DNA of 33,463 bases from Methanobrevibacter sp. (GCF_030539665.1 NZ_JAUNXR010000007.1:1-33463), one strand, 5' to 3'; positions 22,473 to 32,401 are shown, counted from the stretch's first letter. Program-made: numbers and translations. The notes: generated by a model from the letters alone, not told the origin.

Positions 22473-24227
22473 ATGAACAAGAAGATTGCAGCATTAATGA
22501 TAATTTCCCTGTTTCTAATCTCAGCATGTTCATCTGCATTTGCTGAAGAGGATGAAGACAGGAACTACTATATTGGACCCATAGACCTGTTTATAGACGT
22601 AATGGACAATGGGCTTTTGAAAATAACAGAATCCTACAACTATACATTTAAGGGAGAATACCATGGAGTTTACAGAGACATTCCCTTAAAGGAAGGGGAA
22701 AAAATCGAAAACTTGAAAGTGAAAACCAAAGGAGCATATTCAAAGGTAACTACAGAGCAGGAAGACAATGTGTATAAGATAACAGTCTATCTGTACTCAG
22801 ATTCCAAAATGACCAAGCCAATAAGGGACACTGACGTCATTGTAAACTATACATACGATTTCAAGAACACCATAACAAAGTACAATGACATTGCAGAGCT
22901 GAACTACCAGCCTTGGGGAGGAGCATGGGAAAAGTCAGCGTTTGCACTGACAGCCCACATAACATTCCCAACAGACGAAAAAATCCAGTACTGGATAAAT
23001 CCGTTGGATGCTGAGACAAACCAGAGCTGGAACGGAAGCACACTGACAATATATTCACCATACGTGGATTCCGACAGCTATCTGGAATTCAGAGGAATCA
23101 TACCGTTGAATGAATTTAAAGATCCTGTCTATGTCAAAAAGGTTAATGAGGACGGAAAGGAAAAGATTATCAATGACCAGAATGACTATGTTAACAAGAT
23201 GAACTTTAAAAACACTGTTATCAACATCTACCCCCTAATTCTGGCCATTAGCCTGATTTGTCCAGTGATAATCTATCTGAAATACGGCAGGGAGCCTAAG
23301 GTCAGCTATGATGCTCCATATGAACGCGAATTGCCCGATGCATCAAAATCACCGTTATTTGTAGATGCAATGTTCTCTACAAAAACCGATACAGGACAGG
23401 TCAGCGACAATGGAATCCAGGCCACAATAATGAAGCTGATAAATGACAATGTGATTGAAATTGTGGATGCTGAAAAGAAAAACATGAGATTGCGCTTGCC
23501 TGAAAAATACGATAATCTTGACAAGTACGAACAGGCAATAATTAGAGACCTCCTGATGCCATATGCAAGAGACAATATCGTTGATTTCAAGGAAATGAAG
23601 AAGACATTCCTATATAAGGAAAACGCTGAAAAATTCAATAAAAGCTTGAAGGCATTTAAGGGAGACTTTTATGAGAATGAAATAATGCCTGTCATTAATG
23701 ACTACTTTGACAATGGGGGAAGCGTCCTCTTCAGGATTTACTGCGGAATATTGGCACTATTGGGATTCATTGGAATGATATATGCAATCATACAATCAGA
23801 TCCACCAATGAACCTGTTTTTAGGAGGAATCCTGTTCTTCATTTTGGGATGTGTACTTTTTGCAGTGCCTAACAGGATTCCTGGAAGATGGACAGAGGAA
23901 GGAATGACTGAATACAAGCAATGGAAAGCGTTTAAAAAATTCTTGAAGGACTTTTCATTAATGAAGGAACACCCTCCAGAGTCTGTTGAAATATGGAACG
24001 ATTATCTGATATATGCAACAGCCCTTGGAAATGCAAAGGCAGTGAACAAGGCCATGAAATCAGTAGCTACTGTTACTGAACATGACTATGGAAATCTATA
24101 CAGATACAGTTCATTCGACGGACCTGCACTGTTCACAAGTGTTGTTCAGACAAGTAACAGTACAGTAAGCGGAGGCCACGGCGGTGTCGGCGGCGGTTCC
24201 GGTGGTGGAGGTGGAGGTGCATTCTAG
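22473..24227 (+). CDS. DUF2207 membrane protein with signal peptide and Gly-rich tail
   Basis: 584 residues. A signal peptide (MNKKIAALMIISLFLISACSS...AFA) leads into an extracytoplasmic domain (27-250) with DUF2207 features: IDVMDNGLLKITESYNY and YHGVYRDIP. Then comes one membrane helix (about 253-270), a cytoplasmic region of about 150 residues, two further helices (about 420-460), and a tail ending in a long Gly-rich run before AF. AGGTG lies four bases before the ATG. DUF2207 proteins are widespread surface proteins without a defined role. Divergent from the J-domain operon, 112 bases away. Confidence 0.85.
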   Translation: MNKKIAALMIISLFLISACSSAFAEEDEDRNYYIGPIDLFIDVMDNGLLKITESYNYTFKGEYHGVYRDIPLKEGEKIENLKVKTKGAYSKVTTEQEDNVYKITVYLYSDSKMTKPIRDTDVIVNYTYDFKNTITKYNDIAELNYQPWGGAWEKSAFALTAHITFPTDEKIQYWINPLDAETNQSWNGSTLTIYSPYVDSDSYLEFRGIIPLNEFKDPVYVKKVNEDGKEKIINDQNDYVNKMNFKNTVINIYPLILAISLICPVIIYLKYGREPKVSYDAPYERELPDASKSPLFVDAMFSTKTDTGQVSDNGIQATIMKLINDNVIEIVDAEKKNMRLRLPEKYDNLDKYEQAIIRDLLMPYARDNIVDFKEMKKTFLYKENAEKFNKSLKAFKGDFYENEIMPVINDYFDNGGSVLFRIYCGILALLGFIGMIYAIIQSDPPMNLFLGGILFFILGCVLFAVPNRIPGRWTEEGMTEYKQWKAFKKFLKDFSLMKEHPPESVEIWNDYLIYATALGNAKAVNKAMKSVATVTEHDYGNLYRYSSFDGPALFTSVVQTSNSTVSGGHGGVGGGSGGGGGGAF

Positions 24228-24385
24228 CACTTCCCATTTCATTTTTTTATAGATGAACAGTGAAATAATAAAACAAGTAAATCATTAAACACCAAAATTA
24301 AAAATACAGCGATTTGAAAAATAGCTATGAACAATATAACAACAAATCAGATAAAAAACTGAACAATAAAAAAAAGAACAAGAGC

Positions 24386-24640
24386 CTATTGTGACTCTTC
24401 AACATTTTCGTCCTCTTCAACAACATCATTGTTATAATACTTGTATCTGTAGGACATCTTATAACCCTTATTAACTCTTCTAACAGGTTTTTTCTTGAAT
24501 TTAAAGTTTGGCCTTTCCTTAGGCTTGTTATGTTTTTTAATATGTGAACCAGACATTATGTTCTTTTCATGTCTGGTATGAGGAGCCTTATACATATTTT
24601 TCCTTAAAAGCCTCCTCCTATGACTCATTACTTTCAACAT
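24386..24640 (-). CDS. Small very basic protein, unknown
   Basis: 84 residues, rich in Lys, Arg and His for the first 65 (MSHRRRLLRKN..., KKKPVRRVNKGYK), with an acidic tail (EEDENVEESQ). No cysteine, no membrane segment. The composition suggests RNA, ribosome or DNA binding, not more. ATG 24628 (MSHRRR) is a possible alternative start. Second gene after a 59-residue protein, 12 bases away, so cotranscribed. Confidence 0.6.
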   Translation of the reverse strand: MLKVMSHRRRLLRKNMYKAPHTRHEKNIMSGSHIKKHNKPKERPNFKFKKKPVRRVNKGYKMSYRYKYYNNDVVEEDENVEESQ

Positions 24641-24652
24641 TTTAAATTCAAC

Positions 24653-24832
24653 CTATTGACGAGCAGCAGACTTATCTAAGGTAGCTTGAATTTCATCAAT
24701 CCTGTCAACTACCACTTTAATAGCTTGTTCACCTTGACGAGTTGGATTGATACCCTGTTCCACAAGCAAAGCGTCCCTAATATCTCTTAACCTATCAATT
24801 GAATCGATTTTCATAATAGTACTATAAAACAT
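24653..24832 (-). CDS. 59-aa conserved-looking small protein with perfect SD
   Basis: Starts MFYSTIMKIDSIDRL and ends DKSAARQ, then TAG at 24653-24655. The ATG at 24832 is eight bases after AAGGAGGAT, the strongest ribosome binding site of the window. The protein is a soluble helical mix (IKVVVDRIDEIQATL) with ordinary codon use. I do not recognise it. A TATA-like TTTTATATAATA lies near 24875-24886 on the minus strand. It heads a two-gene operon with the basic protein downstream. Confidence 0.7.
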   Translation of the reverse strand: MFYSTIMKIDSIDRLRDIRDALLVEQGINPTRQGEQAIKVVVDRIDEIQATLDKSAARQ

Positions 24833-25155
24833 TGGAAAAATCCTCCTTATTAATATATATTTATAATTTGAGTATTATATAAAAATTTCTAGTACTTCCC
24901 AACCCATGAATCAAATATTAGATTACACGTCTTTATTTGAATACAATTTTTAATTTTCATATGAATTTTATTATCTTAAATAACTATTTAGAATTGACTT
25001 AAATTTAAAATAAATTTTGATACTATAATAATATATTCAATAAACAAAAATAAATCAAGATCACATTTAAGCCATCAAATATCCGTTCCTTTCTTATAAA
25101 AATTATGAACAAGCTATTTAAACAATGAAAGCTAATTCAAAAAAGGTGATGAAAA
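24833..25155. promoter_or_regulatory. Divergent intergenic region, small-protein operon / msrAB
   Basis: 323 AT-rich bases holding both promoters: minus strand TTTTATATAATA (about 24875-24886) for the small-protein operon and, for msrAB, AT-rich candidates such as AGCTATTTAAAC (25113-25124). No other gene or clear hairpin was found. Confidence 0.4.
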
Positions 25156-26055
25156 ATGATTGAAACAATATATTTTGCAGGAGGATGCTTTTGGGGTGTC
25201 GAAGGATATTTCCAAAGAATTCCTGGAGTTGTAAAAACAGAAGTGGGCTATGCAAATGGAGAAACTGAAAATCCTACATATGAAGAGGTATGCTACAGAA
25301 ACACAGGACACAGTGAAGCTGTGAAAGTTGATTATGATGAAGATAAGATTCTTTTAATCGAACTTTTGAACAAATACTATCAAATTATTGACCCTTACTC
25401 ATTGAATAAGCAAGGAAATGATATTGGAACCCAATATAGAACAGGAATATATACATCCAACGATACACAAATGAAGATTGCTAAAAATTTTCTAAACAAG
25501 AAACAGCAGAAGACAGACAGGAAAATCCAGATAGAAGTGAAGCCAATAAAAAACTTCTGCAGGGCAGAGGAATATCATCAAAACTATCTGGAAAAAAATC
25601 CAAATGGCTACTGCCACATAAACCTAAATGAAGCGAACCAATATTCAAAAAGTCATTTGACCCCAATACAATACGAAGTAACCCAAAACAATGGAACCGA
25701 ACTTCCAAACACTGGAAAATACAATGACTTTGACAATCCAGGATTGTATGTGGACATAGTAAGTGGAGAACCGCTATTCCTTTCAACAGACAAGTTTCAA
25801 TCAAATTGCGGATGGCCTGCATTCAGCAAACCAGTCGAAAAGCTAAATGAAAAAATAGACACCAGTGCCGGAATGATAAGAACAGAAGTTCGAAGCAGAA
25901 AGGCAGATTCCCATTTGGGCCATGTATTTAACGACGGCCCTGGAGGATCCACCAGATACTGCATAAATTCGGCAGCACTGAAATTCATTCCATATGACCA
26001 GCTTGAAAAAGAAGGATATGGAAAATATAAAAAAATATTAGCTAGTAATTTTTAG
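25156..26055 (+). CDS. msrAB: MsrA-MsrB fusion, peptide methionine sulfoxide reductase
   Basis: Repairs both stereoisomers of methionine sulfoxide in proteins. 299 residues. MsrA comes first, with [11 protein letters not shown] and catalytic Cys11; MsrB follows from about 165, with [24 protein letters not shown] and [11 protein letters not shown], catalytic Cys269. The zinc-binding CxxC pairs of many MsrB proteins are absent, as in other fused forms. A perfect GGTGAT site stands before the ATG. The gene converges on and overlaps rubrerythrin by 14 bases; both deal with oxidative stress, which suits a strict anaerobe. Confidence 0.93.
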   Translation: MIETIYFAGGCFWGVEGYFQRIPGVVKTEVGYANGETENPTYEEVCYRNTGHSEAVKVDYDEDKILLIELLNKYYQIIDPYSLNKQGNDIGTQYRTGIYTSNDTQMKIAKNFLNKKQQKTDRKIQIEVKPIKNFCRAEEYHQNYLEKNPNGYCHINLNEANQYSKSHLTPIQYEVTQNNGTELPNTGKYNDFDNPGLYVDIVSGEPLFLSTDKFQSNCGWPAFSKPVEKLNEKIDTSAGMIRTEVRSRKADSHLGHVFNDGPGGSTRYCINSAALKFIPYDQLEKEGYGKYKKILASNF

Positions 26056-26590
26056 CCCTAATCTCAAAGAATGCTTGGGAATAACCGCAAACAGGACACA
26101 TTTGAGGAGCTTCTTTTCCTTTAAATGTGAATCCACAGTTTTCACAGATCCATTCTTCCTCTTCATTTTTGGAAAAGACCTGATCTTCTTTAATGTTTTC
26201 TAAAAGTTTAATATAACGCTCTTCATGCATCGCTTCAATGTTAGCCATCATCCTGAATTTTGCAGCCAAAATATCAAAGCCCTCTTCAGCGGCATCTTCT
26301 GCAAAACCCTTATACATATGGGTCCATTCATGGTTTTCACAGGCAATTGAATCTTCAAGATTATCAACAGTGCTTGGAAGCTCACCACCATTGAGGAATT
26401 GAGTCCAGATCAATGCATGCTGTCTTTCATTGAAAGAAGCTTCCCTGAAAATCTCAGCTATCTGATTGTAACCATCAGCTTCTGCCTTATCAGCATATAA
26501 TTCATACTTAACACGTGCACCAGATTCACCGGCGATTGCTGCCTTTAGGTTTTTTTCTGTTTTTGTACCTTTTAATTTCTCATCAACCAT
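26042..26590 (-). CDS. rbr: Rubrerythrin
   Basis: Non-haem di-iron peroxidase that reduces hydrogen peroxide in anaerobes. 182 residues. The four-helix N-terminal domain carries the iron-binding Glu and His residues ([35 protein letters not shown]). A C-terminal rubredoxin-like knuckle has CENCG and CPVCG. AGAGGT precedes the ATG by eight bases; a TATA-like GTTATATAC lies near 26637-26645. Convergent with and overlapping msrAB by 14 bases. Confidence 0.93.
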   Translation of the reverse strand: MVDEKLKGTKTEKNLKAAIAGESGARVKYELYADKAEADGYNQIAEIFREASFNERQHALIWTQFLNGGELPSTVDNLEDSIACENHEWTHMYKGFAEDAAEEGFDILAAKFRMMANIEAMHEERYIKLLENIKEDQVFSKNEEEEWICENCGFTFKGKEAPQMCPVCGYSQAFFEIRAKNY

Positions 26591-26721
26591 AAATTTAACC
26601 TCTGCAAATTTATTAAAAGATTATTTTATCGGAACATGTATATAACCGTTTTTACGATTAAATCAAAATCCCAACAAAGCCTAAACAAGATTTTTATAGA
26701 ATCCGAAACAAAATTCAATAC

Positions 26722-27114
26722 ATGGAAATAGAAGACATAAAAAATCCGAACATGAAAAGTCAGATTCAGATGGCATACCTCCATGGGGAAAACAACAACC
26801 AGGAAGCAATAGAAAAGGTAAACAAAACCATAATTGAACTTATAGAAACCTCACCACTGATAACAGTAACCGAAAATGATGAACATGTAAAGATACCCTA
26901 CGGAAACGATGGAGAATTCATAATACCGATCTTTACAGACAAGCAAGAACTGGAAAAAGGACTGGAATACTTTAGATTAAATGAAATGTCTGAAAACAAG
27001 GTTCCGAAAATAGTTGAAATCGACTACTTTAAAAAAATAAGGGATAATCCTAATTTCTTAGGACTATTAATAAATATTGCAACAGTTAGCTATATAATAA
27101 GCCTAAACTATTAA
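26722..27114 (+). CDS. SseB-like protein (paralog 6, diverged C-terminus)
   Basis: 130 residues. The core EFIIPIFTDKQELEKG and NFLGLLINIATVSYI match the two SseB-like anchors, but the NP of the second is NI. TTTTTATAG (26690-26698) is about 28 bases before the ATG, which suits a leaderless mRNA. Lies 10 kb from the other five, and its stop interlocks with that of the convergent Mrp gene (TTAA, four bases). Confidence 0.65.
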   Translation: MEIEDIKNPNMKSQIQMAYLHGENNNQEAIEKVNKTIIELIETSPLITVTENDEHVKIPYGNDGEFIIPIFTDKQELEKGLEYFRLNEMSENKVPKIVEIDYFKKIRDNPNFLGLLINIATVSYIISLNY

Positions 27115-27977
27115 TCTTTTTCATCAAGGAAATCCTTTTCGATTTCACTTGCAATAAACATGAACTTTTCGCCGATTTCAGAATTAGCGTTAAGATTAAC
27201 GATAGCCTTACCGAGATTTGCAGAATCAGCCACTCTAGGAGTTAAAGGAACATCACCTAAAAATTCAATGCCCATTTCCTCTGCAAATTCAGCTCCCTGA
27301 TTTTCACCAAACATTTTAACAGGCTCATCACAGTGAGGACAGGTGAAGTAAGCCATATTCTCAACCAAGCCGATGTTTTTAATGTTAAGCATCTTGACCA
27401 TATTCACACACTTTACAACATCATCCTGAGACACGTCGTTAGGGGTTGTTACCATAACAACAGCATCAATGCCAGGAATTGTTTGTAAAACGGTTAAAGG
27501 CTCATCCCCGGTTCCAGGAGGGTTGTCAATAATGAGAACATCAAGATTTCCCCAATTTACATCAGCTATTAGCTGCTTAATGGTACCGGTTTTCTGAGGT
27601 CCTCTCCATATGATAGGCTGGGATTTGTCTTCCAATAGAAATGCCATAGACATTACGTCCACACCTGATTCGGATTTGACAGGAACCATTAGCCCCTCAT
27701 CGTCAATGCTTACGTAATAACCCTCAACACCAAGCATTTTAGGAATATTTGGTCCGTGAATATCCGCATCCAAAATACCTGTTTTATAACCCTTTTTGTT
27801 AAAAGCTTCTGCAAGATTAGCAGCTACGGTAGATTTACCTACTCCTCCCTTACCACTCATTACTGCAATTTTATATTTGATATTGCTAAGATGTTTTGAA
27901 ATTTTAAGCTCTTGTTCAATCATTTGTTTTTGTTGTTCCGGAGTCATTTGACCCCCATGACCATGACCATGCGCCAT
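27111..27977 (-). CDS. Mrp/NBP35-type Fe-S cluster carrier ATPase
   Basis: Cytoplasmic P-loop ATPase that carries Fe-S clusters to target proteins. About 288 residues from ATG 27977 (MAHGHGHGG); ATG 27986 would add three residues. P-loop SGKGGVGKST (41-50) is the deviant Walker A of the MinD/Mrp group; ADIHGPNIPKMLG and DNPPGTGDEPL follow. The cluster-binding CPHC sits in AYFTCPHCDEPVKMFG. The N-terminus has alternating His and Gly, which may bind metal. GGAG lies upstream. Essential-type gene in methanogens, which depend on many Fe-S enzymes. Confidence 0.92.
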   Translation of the reverse strand: MAHGHGHGGQMTPEQQKQMIEQELKISKHLSNIKYKIAVMSGKGGVGKSTVAANLAEAFNKKGYKTGILDADIHGPNIPKMLGVEGYYVSIDDEGLMVPVKSESGVDVMSMAFLLEDKSQPIIWRGPQKTGTIKQLIADVNWGNLDVLIIDNPPGTGDEPLTVLQTIPGIDAVVMVTTPNDVSQDDVVKCVNMVKMLNIKNIGLVENMAYFTCPHCDEPVKMFGENQGAEFAEEMGIEFLGDVPLTPRVADSANLGKAIVNLNANSEIGEKFMFIASEIEKDFLDEKD

Positions 27978-28207
27978 TAATATCATCTCTCCTTATTTTA
28001 ATAACAAATAGAATATTAAGTTTATATTATATAAATATTTATCATTTTACCAATTACTTATCTCCCATCCCCAACAGGACAAGTAAATATTTAACCGCTG
28101 AAAAATATAAATTTTTCCAAAACCGGCACTGCACATTTTATTTTATATAAAAAACATATATGTAATAAGCTAAAAAATAGCCATAAATATTGATGAGGGT
28201 TTTTCTA

Positions 28208-29191
28208 ATGAAATGGAAAATAGGGGATGTGGAAATTGACAATCAGGTGATTTTAGCACCAATGTCCGGACTATGTACTCCATCATTTAGACACATCATT
28301 AAATCCATGGGCTGCGGGTTGATTGGAACCCAAATGATCTCCACAGAGGCGATAAAATATGGAGGCGGAAGAACCGATGAGCTATTGTACATGACAGACT
28401 ATGAAAGACCGATTTCAATACAGCTTTTTGGATCTGACCCAAATTCATTTAGGATAGGCGCAGAATATGTATATGACCATGTGAAACCTGACATTATTGA
28501 CATTAATATGGGATGTCCGGTTAAGAAAGTGGCTATAAGGTCCAAATCAGGCAGTGCACTACTTAAAAATCCAAAAAAAGTCCATGACATAGTGAAAGCC
28601 GTTGTTGATACGGTTGACATTCCAGTAACGGTGAAAATTAGAAGCGGATGGGATGAAAATAGCATCAATGCTGTAGAAATTGGCAGGATTGTGGAAAACG
28701 CCGGTGCATCAGCTATTGCTGTTCATCCACGTACCAGAGATCAAGGATACTCTGGAAAAGCCGATTGGTCCATAATCAAGGATGTCAAAGAGGAATTGTC
28801 CATACCTGTTATAGGCAATGGCGATGTTAAATCATGTTATGATGCTAAAAGAATGATAGATGAAACAAAATGCGATGCTGTAATGATTGGAAGGGGTGTC
28901 CTTGGAAATCCATGGCTGATTAAAGAGTGCATTAACTATCTTGATGAAGGCATTGAACCTGAAAAAATAAGCATTGAAGAGAAAATTAGTGTAATCAAAA
29001 GACATGTGGAATTGTTCCTAAATGATAATGATGAAGATATAGCAATGCGCAGAATGAGAAATCCGGTTTCCAATTATCTTAAATACTTTCCGAAAAACCA
29101 TGATATCCTAGAAAAGCTCTTTAAAATAAATACCAAGGATGAACTCTTTAAATTATTAGATGACTACTATACTGATTTAAACCACGATTAA
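28208..29191 (+). CDS. dus: tRNA-dihydrouridine synthase
   Basis: FMN-dependent TIM-barrel enzyme that reduces uridine in tRNA. 327 residues from ATG 28208 (MKWKIGDVEI...), which has GAGGGT upstream; ATG 28193 is within that leader and less likely. Conserved elements: LAPMSG near the start, catalytic Cys103 in INMGCPVKKV, KSGSALLKNP, TVKIRSGWD, VHPRTRDQGYSG and MIGRGVLGNPW. Single gene. The 27987-28207 gap to its left holds the promoters of this gene and of the divergent Mrp gene. Confidence 0.93.
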   Translation: MKWKIGDVEIDNQVILAPMSGLCTPSFRHIIKSMGCGLIGTQMISTEAIKYGGGRTDELLYMTDYERPISIQLFGSDPNSFRIGAEYVYDHVKPDIIDINMGCPVKKVAIRSKSGSALLKNPKKVHDIVKAVVDTVDIPVTVKIRSGWDENSINAVEIGRIVENAGASAIAVHPRTRDQGYSGKADWSIIKDVKEELSIPVIGNGDVKSCYDAKRMIDETKCDAVMIGRGVLGNPWLIKECINYLDEGIEPEKISIEEKISVIKRHVELFLNDNDEDIAMRRMRNPVSNYLKYFPKNHDILEKLFKINTKDELFKLLDDYYTDLNHD

Positions 29192-29379
29192 GAATGGTTA
29201 AATGAATTAATTTATAAAAAATAGATTCCTCCAAATTTAAAAAAAAAAGACAGGAAGGATAAAGCTATTCTAAAGAAATTCTTATGGAGGTTCTATTAAT
29301 CTTATTATGCAATTTTTATTATCACACCATTTAATAATTTTTAAATTACAAATCTATAAATATCATAGAATATGAAGAA
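29192..29379. other. Gap after dus; no gene seen
   Basis: Contains an A-run (29239-29249) and AT-rich filler. On the minus strand it continues beyond the DUF3800 remnant without a usable frame; it may hold the decayed C-terminal part of that gene. Confidence 0.4.
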
Positions 29380-29806
29380 TTAATTATAAACATGTTTTAA
29401 ACATAGTATTAATTCAACTATGTCTTTTTCTTTTGTTTTAGATTTATCAACATAAATTTCTGATTTTTCATTGATAGGAATAATTTGAGCCAAATAGGAA
29501 CCAATACATTATATAAATGATTTTTATTAGTATATTGTATTTTATATAGGTTTTCTTTATTAAATACTAATGCAAATGTAGTATAGTTGGGATTGTTTAT
29601 CTGTTTAATAATATATTTTTTTATACTGTCAGGAGTTTTATACCCTTTAATCTCATTAATATGTTTGTAATCTTTTTTGAAACGACGATGTGATTTGTTA
29701 ATTATTTTTAAGATATTTTAGTATCGTTTGTTGAGATACCTCCAATAACAAAATATTTTGAAGATTTTCCTAAATCTCCACTTTCATCTATATAGTAATA
29801 CTTCAT
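29380..29806 (-). pseudogene. DUF3800 gene remnant with two frameshifts
   Basis: From ATG 29806 the minus strand reads MKYYYIDESGDLGKSS then KYFVIGGIST, the N-terminal signature of DUF3800 proteins (RNase H-like fold, often in defence islands). The frame ends at a TAA around 29714 and continues one base over as LKIINKSHRRFKKDYKH...TTFALVF. A second shift near 29490 leads to IIPINEKSEIYVDKSKTKEK, which keeps the family's second Asp motif, then stops at 29380. About 142 residues are recoverable, against 200 or more in intact relatives, so the C-terminus is lost too. Not functional. Confidence 0.75.
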
Positions 29807-29989
29807 ATACATAAATGTATTATTCATAAATATAAATGTTATTTGTCTTTTTGATTTTGTGATTATTTTAATCCAGAGTTGTAGTCAATGACATGCAATT
29901 ACAAATACTAATCCAAATTTACCAGTTTTAAAGCAATATTGCAACATAATACATTAAATATATTATCTATATATTACAAAATTTTACAT

Positions 29990-32401
29990 ATGAAGCTAAA
30001 ACCATTATTTATTCTACTTTTGATTATAGTTTCAGTCCTTTGCATTTCGTCTGCAAGTGCGGAAGCAATCGATTTGGATTATAATGATACAGGGAGTTTG
30101 GAAGCCCCTGTTATTGGCGATAACGATTTGAACGAAAATAAAAACGATGTTAGAATTCCAACTGAAACTCCTGGAATCTACACAAATGACCTGACAAAGC
30201 ATTTCAGAAACGAATCACAGTTCGAGGTAAAGGTTATAGGTGAAGACGGATATCCTGTAGGTGAAGGAGCGTTGGTCGATTTCACAATCAAGAAGGTCAC
30301 ATACTCATTGCCAACAGATGAAAAGGGCATTGCAACCCTTCCGATTAACCTGATTCCAGGAACATATGAAATCACCGCAAAATACGGAAGCTACGTGAAA
30401 ACAAACAAGGTCAACGTGCTGCCTCCAATCGTAACCAATGATCTTGTAACATATTACAAGGGCAACGAGCCATTTTCAGCCACAATTCTTGGAAACGACG
30501 GCAAGCCAATATCCACAGCAGCCCGAGTTGATTTCGTTATAAAGGAAAAGACTTACACCAGATACACCTCAAATGGCGTTGCAAGCCTTCCTATAGGATT
30601 GCATATTGGAAACTGGAAGATAACCGTTAAATACGGCAAGTACAGCGTGACAAACAACATAATAATCAAGAACCCTATTGTGACAGCCAACCTTGTAAAG
30701 GACTTCAGGGACTCAAGGGGTTTTGAAGCCACAATCCATTCTACATCCAACAAGACTGTGGGAGAAGGAAAGGCAGTAAAATTCACCATTGGAAAAACCA
30801 CATATACAAGATATACCGATGAAAACGGAACAGCTACCCTTCCAATCGGATTGAAAACAGGAACCTGGCAGATAACCACCAATTACGCGGATTTAAGCGT
30901 GTCAAACACAATCAAGGTATTGCCATACGTTTCAACACAGGACATTGTGAAGTATTACAACAATGAACCGTCAACCTTCGATGTTTTCGTTGGAGGTGCA
31001 GACGGAACCCCATCAGCAGGAATTAAGGTAACCATAGTTGCAAATGGAGTGACATATTCAAAAACTACAGATAAAAATGGTTTAGCAACAATTCCGATTA
31101 ATTTCAAGCTTGGAAATTATACAATAACCACCAAATGCGGTGAAAAAACACTCACAAACAATCTTGAAATACGTCCAACAGTACTGACCGATGACAGGAC
31201 AATGTATCACAAGTGCAACCAATCATTCATGGCAACAGCTCTCGACAGCAACGGAAATCCTGTAGGGGAAGGTGAAAAAGTAGATTTCATCATTGGAAAA
31301 TCCACATACACAAGATATACCGATAAAAACGGAACAGCAAGCATTCAGATAGGACTTAACCCAGGAAACTGGCAGATAACCACCGTCTACAACAAATGTT
31401 CCATTGCAAACAGAATCATTGTCCTTTCAAGACTCAGTCCAGTTGAAGGAAACGTTGAAACAACATATGGAACCCCTAAGGAATTCCAGGTAAAGCTTGT
31501 GGACAGTACAGGAAAGCCCTTTGCAAATCAGAACGTAACATTCAATGTAAGCGGAATCGAAATCATAAACCAGACCGACGATGATGGAATTGCCACAATC
31601 GGACTGAACCTTACAGCAGGAAACTATGTAATCGAGTATAGTGCTGACGGCATTACAAACAAAAACACATACACAGTCAAAAACTTTATAACCCTCAAGG
31701 CATTCAAGTGGGGCTCCAAAGGAGACGTTACCAAAAACAAAGTGCTCATGAACAATATCAAGAGAACACCGTTAATAAATCAGATTATTGAGGCTGCAAA
31801 AATAGGAACACCATTCTTAACCATAAAAGGAGGAGAGGGAGATCCTATTTTCATAACTGCAGGAACCCATGGAAACGAATTGCCTTCACAGGTAGCGATT
31901 CTAAAGTTGATTACATCATTAGAGACCACTCCAGTGACCGGAACTGTATACATTATACCATTCCTCTGTCCAAAGATAACAGAACTTAATATAAGACGTT
32001 TCAATGGAGATGATTTGAACAGGGTTGCCCACATCACCAATAAAGTATCCAATCGTGTGCTGACTGTTATGATACAGTTGAACTGTACTTACTATGCTGA
32101 TTTTCATTCAACACAATCTCCAGGAATTCCAGGTAAGGATGTCATCATGGGATGCGCTTCACCGACAGACACAACTGATATGGTAAAATCTATTGCCAAT
32201 ATGTCCGGCGTAGGCACAATCATCTATAAGGAAGCTGGAGATCCGTATTATGGAGCTATTCAGGACCATGCAAACATGGCAGGAATACCTTCAATTACAT
32301 GTGAAGTCGTATCTGTTCCAGGATCTTTAGATAAAAATAGTGATGTAAAGTCATTAAAACAGATGAATGCCTATTTAAAATATACAGGCATGATTGCATA
32401 A
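29990..32401 (+). CDS. Secreted multi-repeat protein with C-terminal zinc deacylase/carboxypeptidase-like domain
   Basis: 803 residues from ATG 29990, which directly starts a signal peptide (MKLKPLFILLLIIVS...SASA); an upstream in-frame start would spoil it. Six Ig-like repeats of about 84 residues follow (about 65-570), each with a pattern like 'DL...F.a.i...G.pv.eG..V.F.I...tYtr.Td.nGtAtLpIGL..G.W.IT'. The last 230 residues resemble the succinylglutamate desuccinylase/aspartoacylase branch of M14-type zinc enzymes: GTHGNE (His and Glu ligands), DDLNR, DFHST (third ligand) and a late CEVV glutamate. Outside the cell it may cut a peptide or acyl-amino-acid, perhaps in pseudomurein (inference). 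TCTATATATT lies about 20 bases before the ATG. Confidence 0.82.
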   Translation: MKLKPLFILLLIIVSVLCISSASAEAIDLDYNDTGSLEAPVIGDNDLNENKNDVRIPTETPGIYTNDLTKHFRNESQFEVKVIGEDGYPVGEGALVDFTIKKVTYSLPTDEKGIATLPINLIPGTYEITAKYGSYVKTNKVNVLPPIVTNDLVTYYKGNEPFSATILGNDGKPISTAARVDFVIKEKTYTRYTSNGVASLPIGLHIGNWKITVKYGKYSVTNNIIIKNPIVTANLVKDFRDSRGFEATIHSTSNKTVGEGKAVKFTIGKTTYTRYTDENGTATLPIGLKTGTWQITTNYADLSVSNTIKVLPYVSTQDIVKYYNNEPSTFDVFVGGADGTPSAGIKVTIVANGVTYSKTTDKNGLATIPINFKLGNYTITTKCGEKTLTNNLEIRPTVLTDDRTMYHKCNQSFMATALDSNGNPVGEGEKVDFIIGKSTYTRYTDKNGTASIQIGLNPGNWQITTVYNKCSIANRIIVLSRLSPVEGNVETTYGTPKEFQVKLVDSTGKPFANQNVTFNVSGIEIINQTDDDGIATIGLNLTAGNYVIEYSADGITNKNTYTVKNFITLKAFKWGSKGDVTKNKVLMNNIKRTPLINQIIEAAKIGTPFLTIKGGEGDPIFITAGTHGNELPSQVAILKLITSLETTPVTGTVYIIPFLCPKITELNIRRFNGDDLNRVAHITNKVSNRVLTVMIQLNCTYYADFHSTQSPGIPGKDVIMGCASPTDTTDMVKSIANMSGVGTIIYKEAGDPYYGAIQDHANMAGIPSITCEVVSVPGSLDKNSDVKSLKQMNAYLKYTGMIA

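Noticed and set aside
29990-31680. Regular repeats as a possible CRISPR or satellite array
   Set aside because: They are about 252-base coding repeats of Ig-like domains, diverged in DNA but kept in protein.
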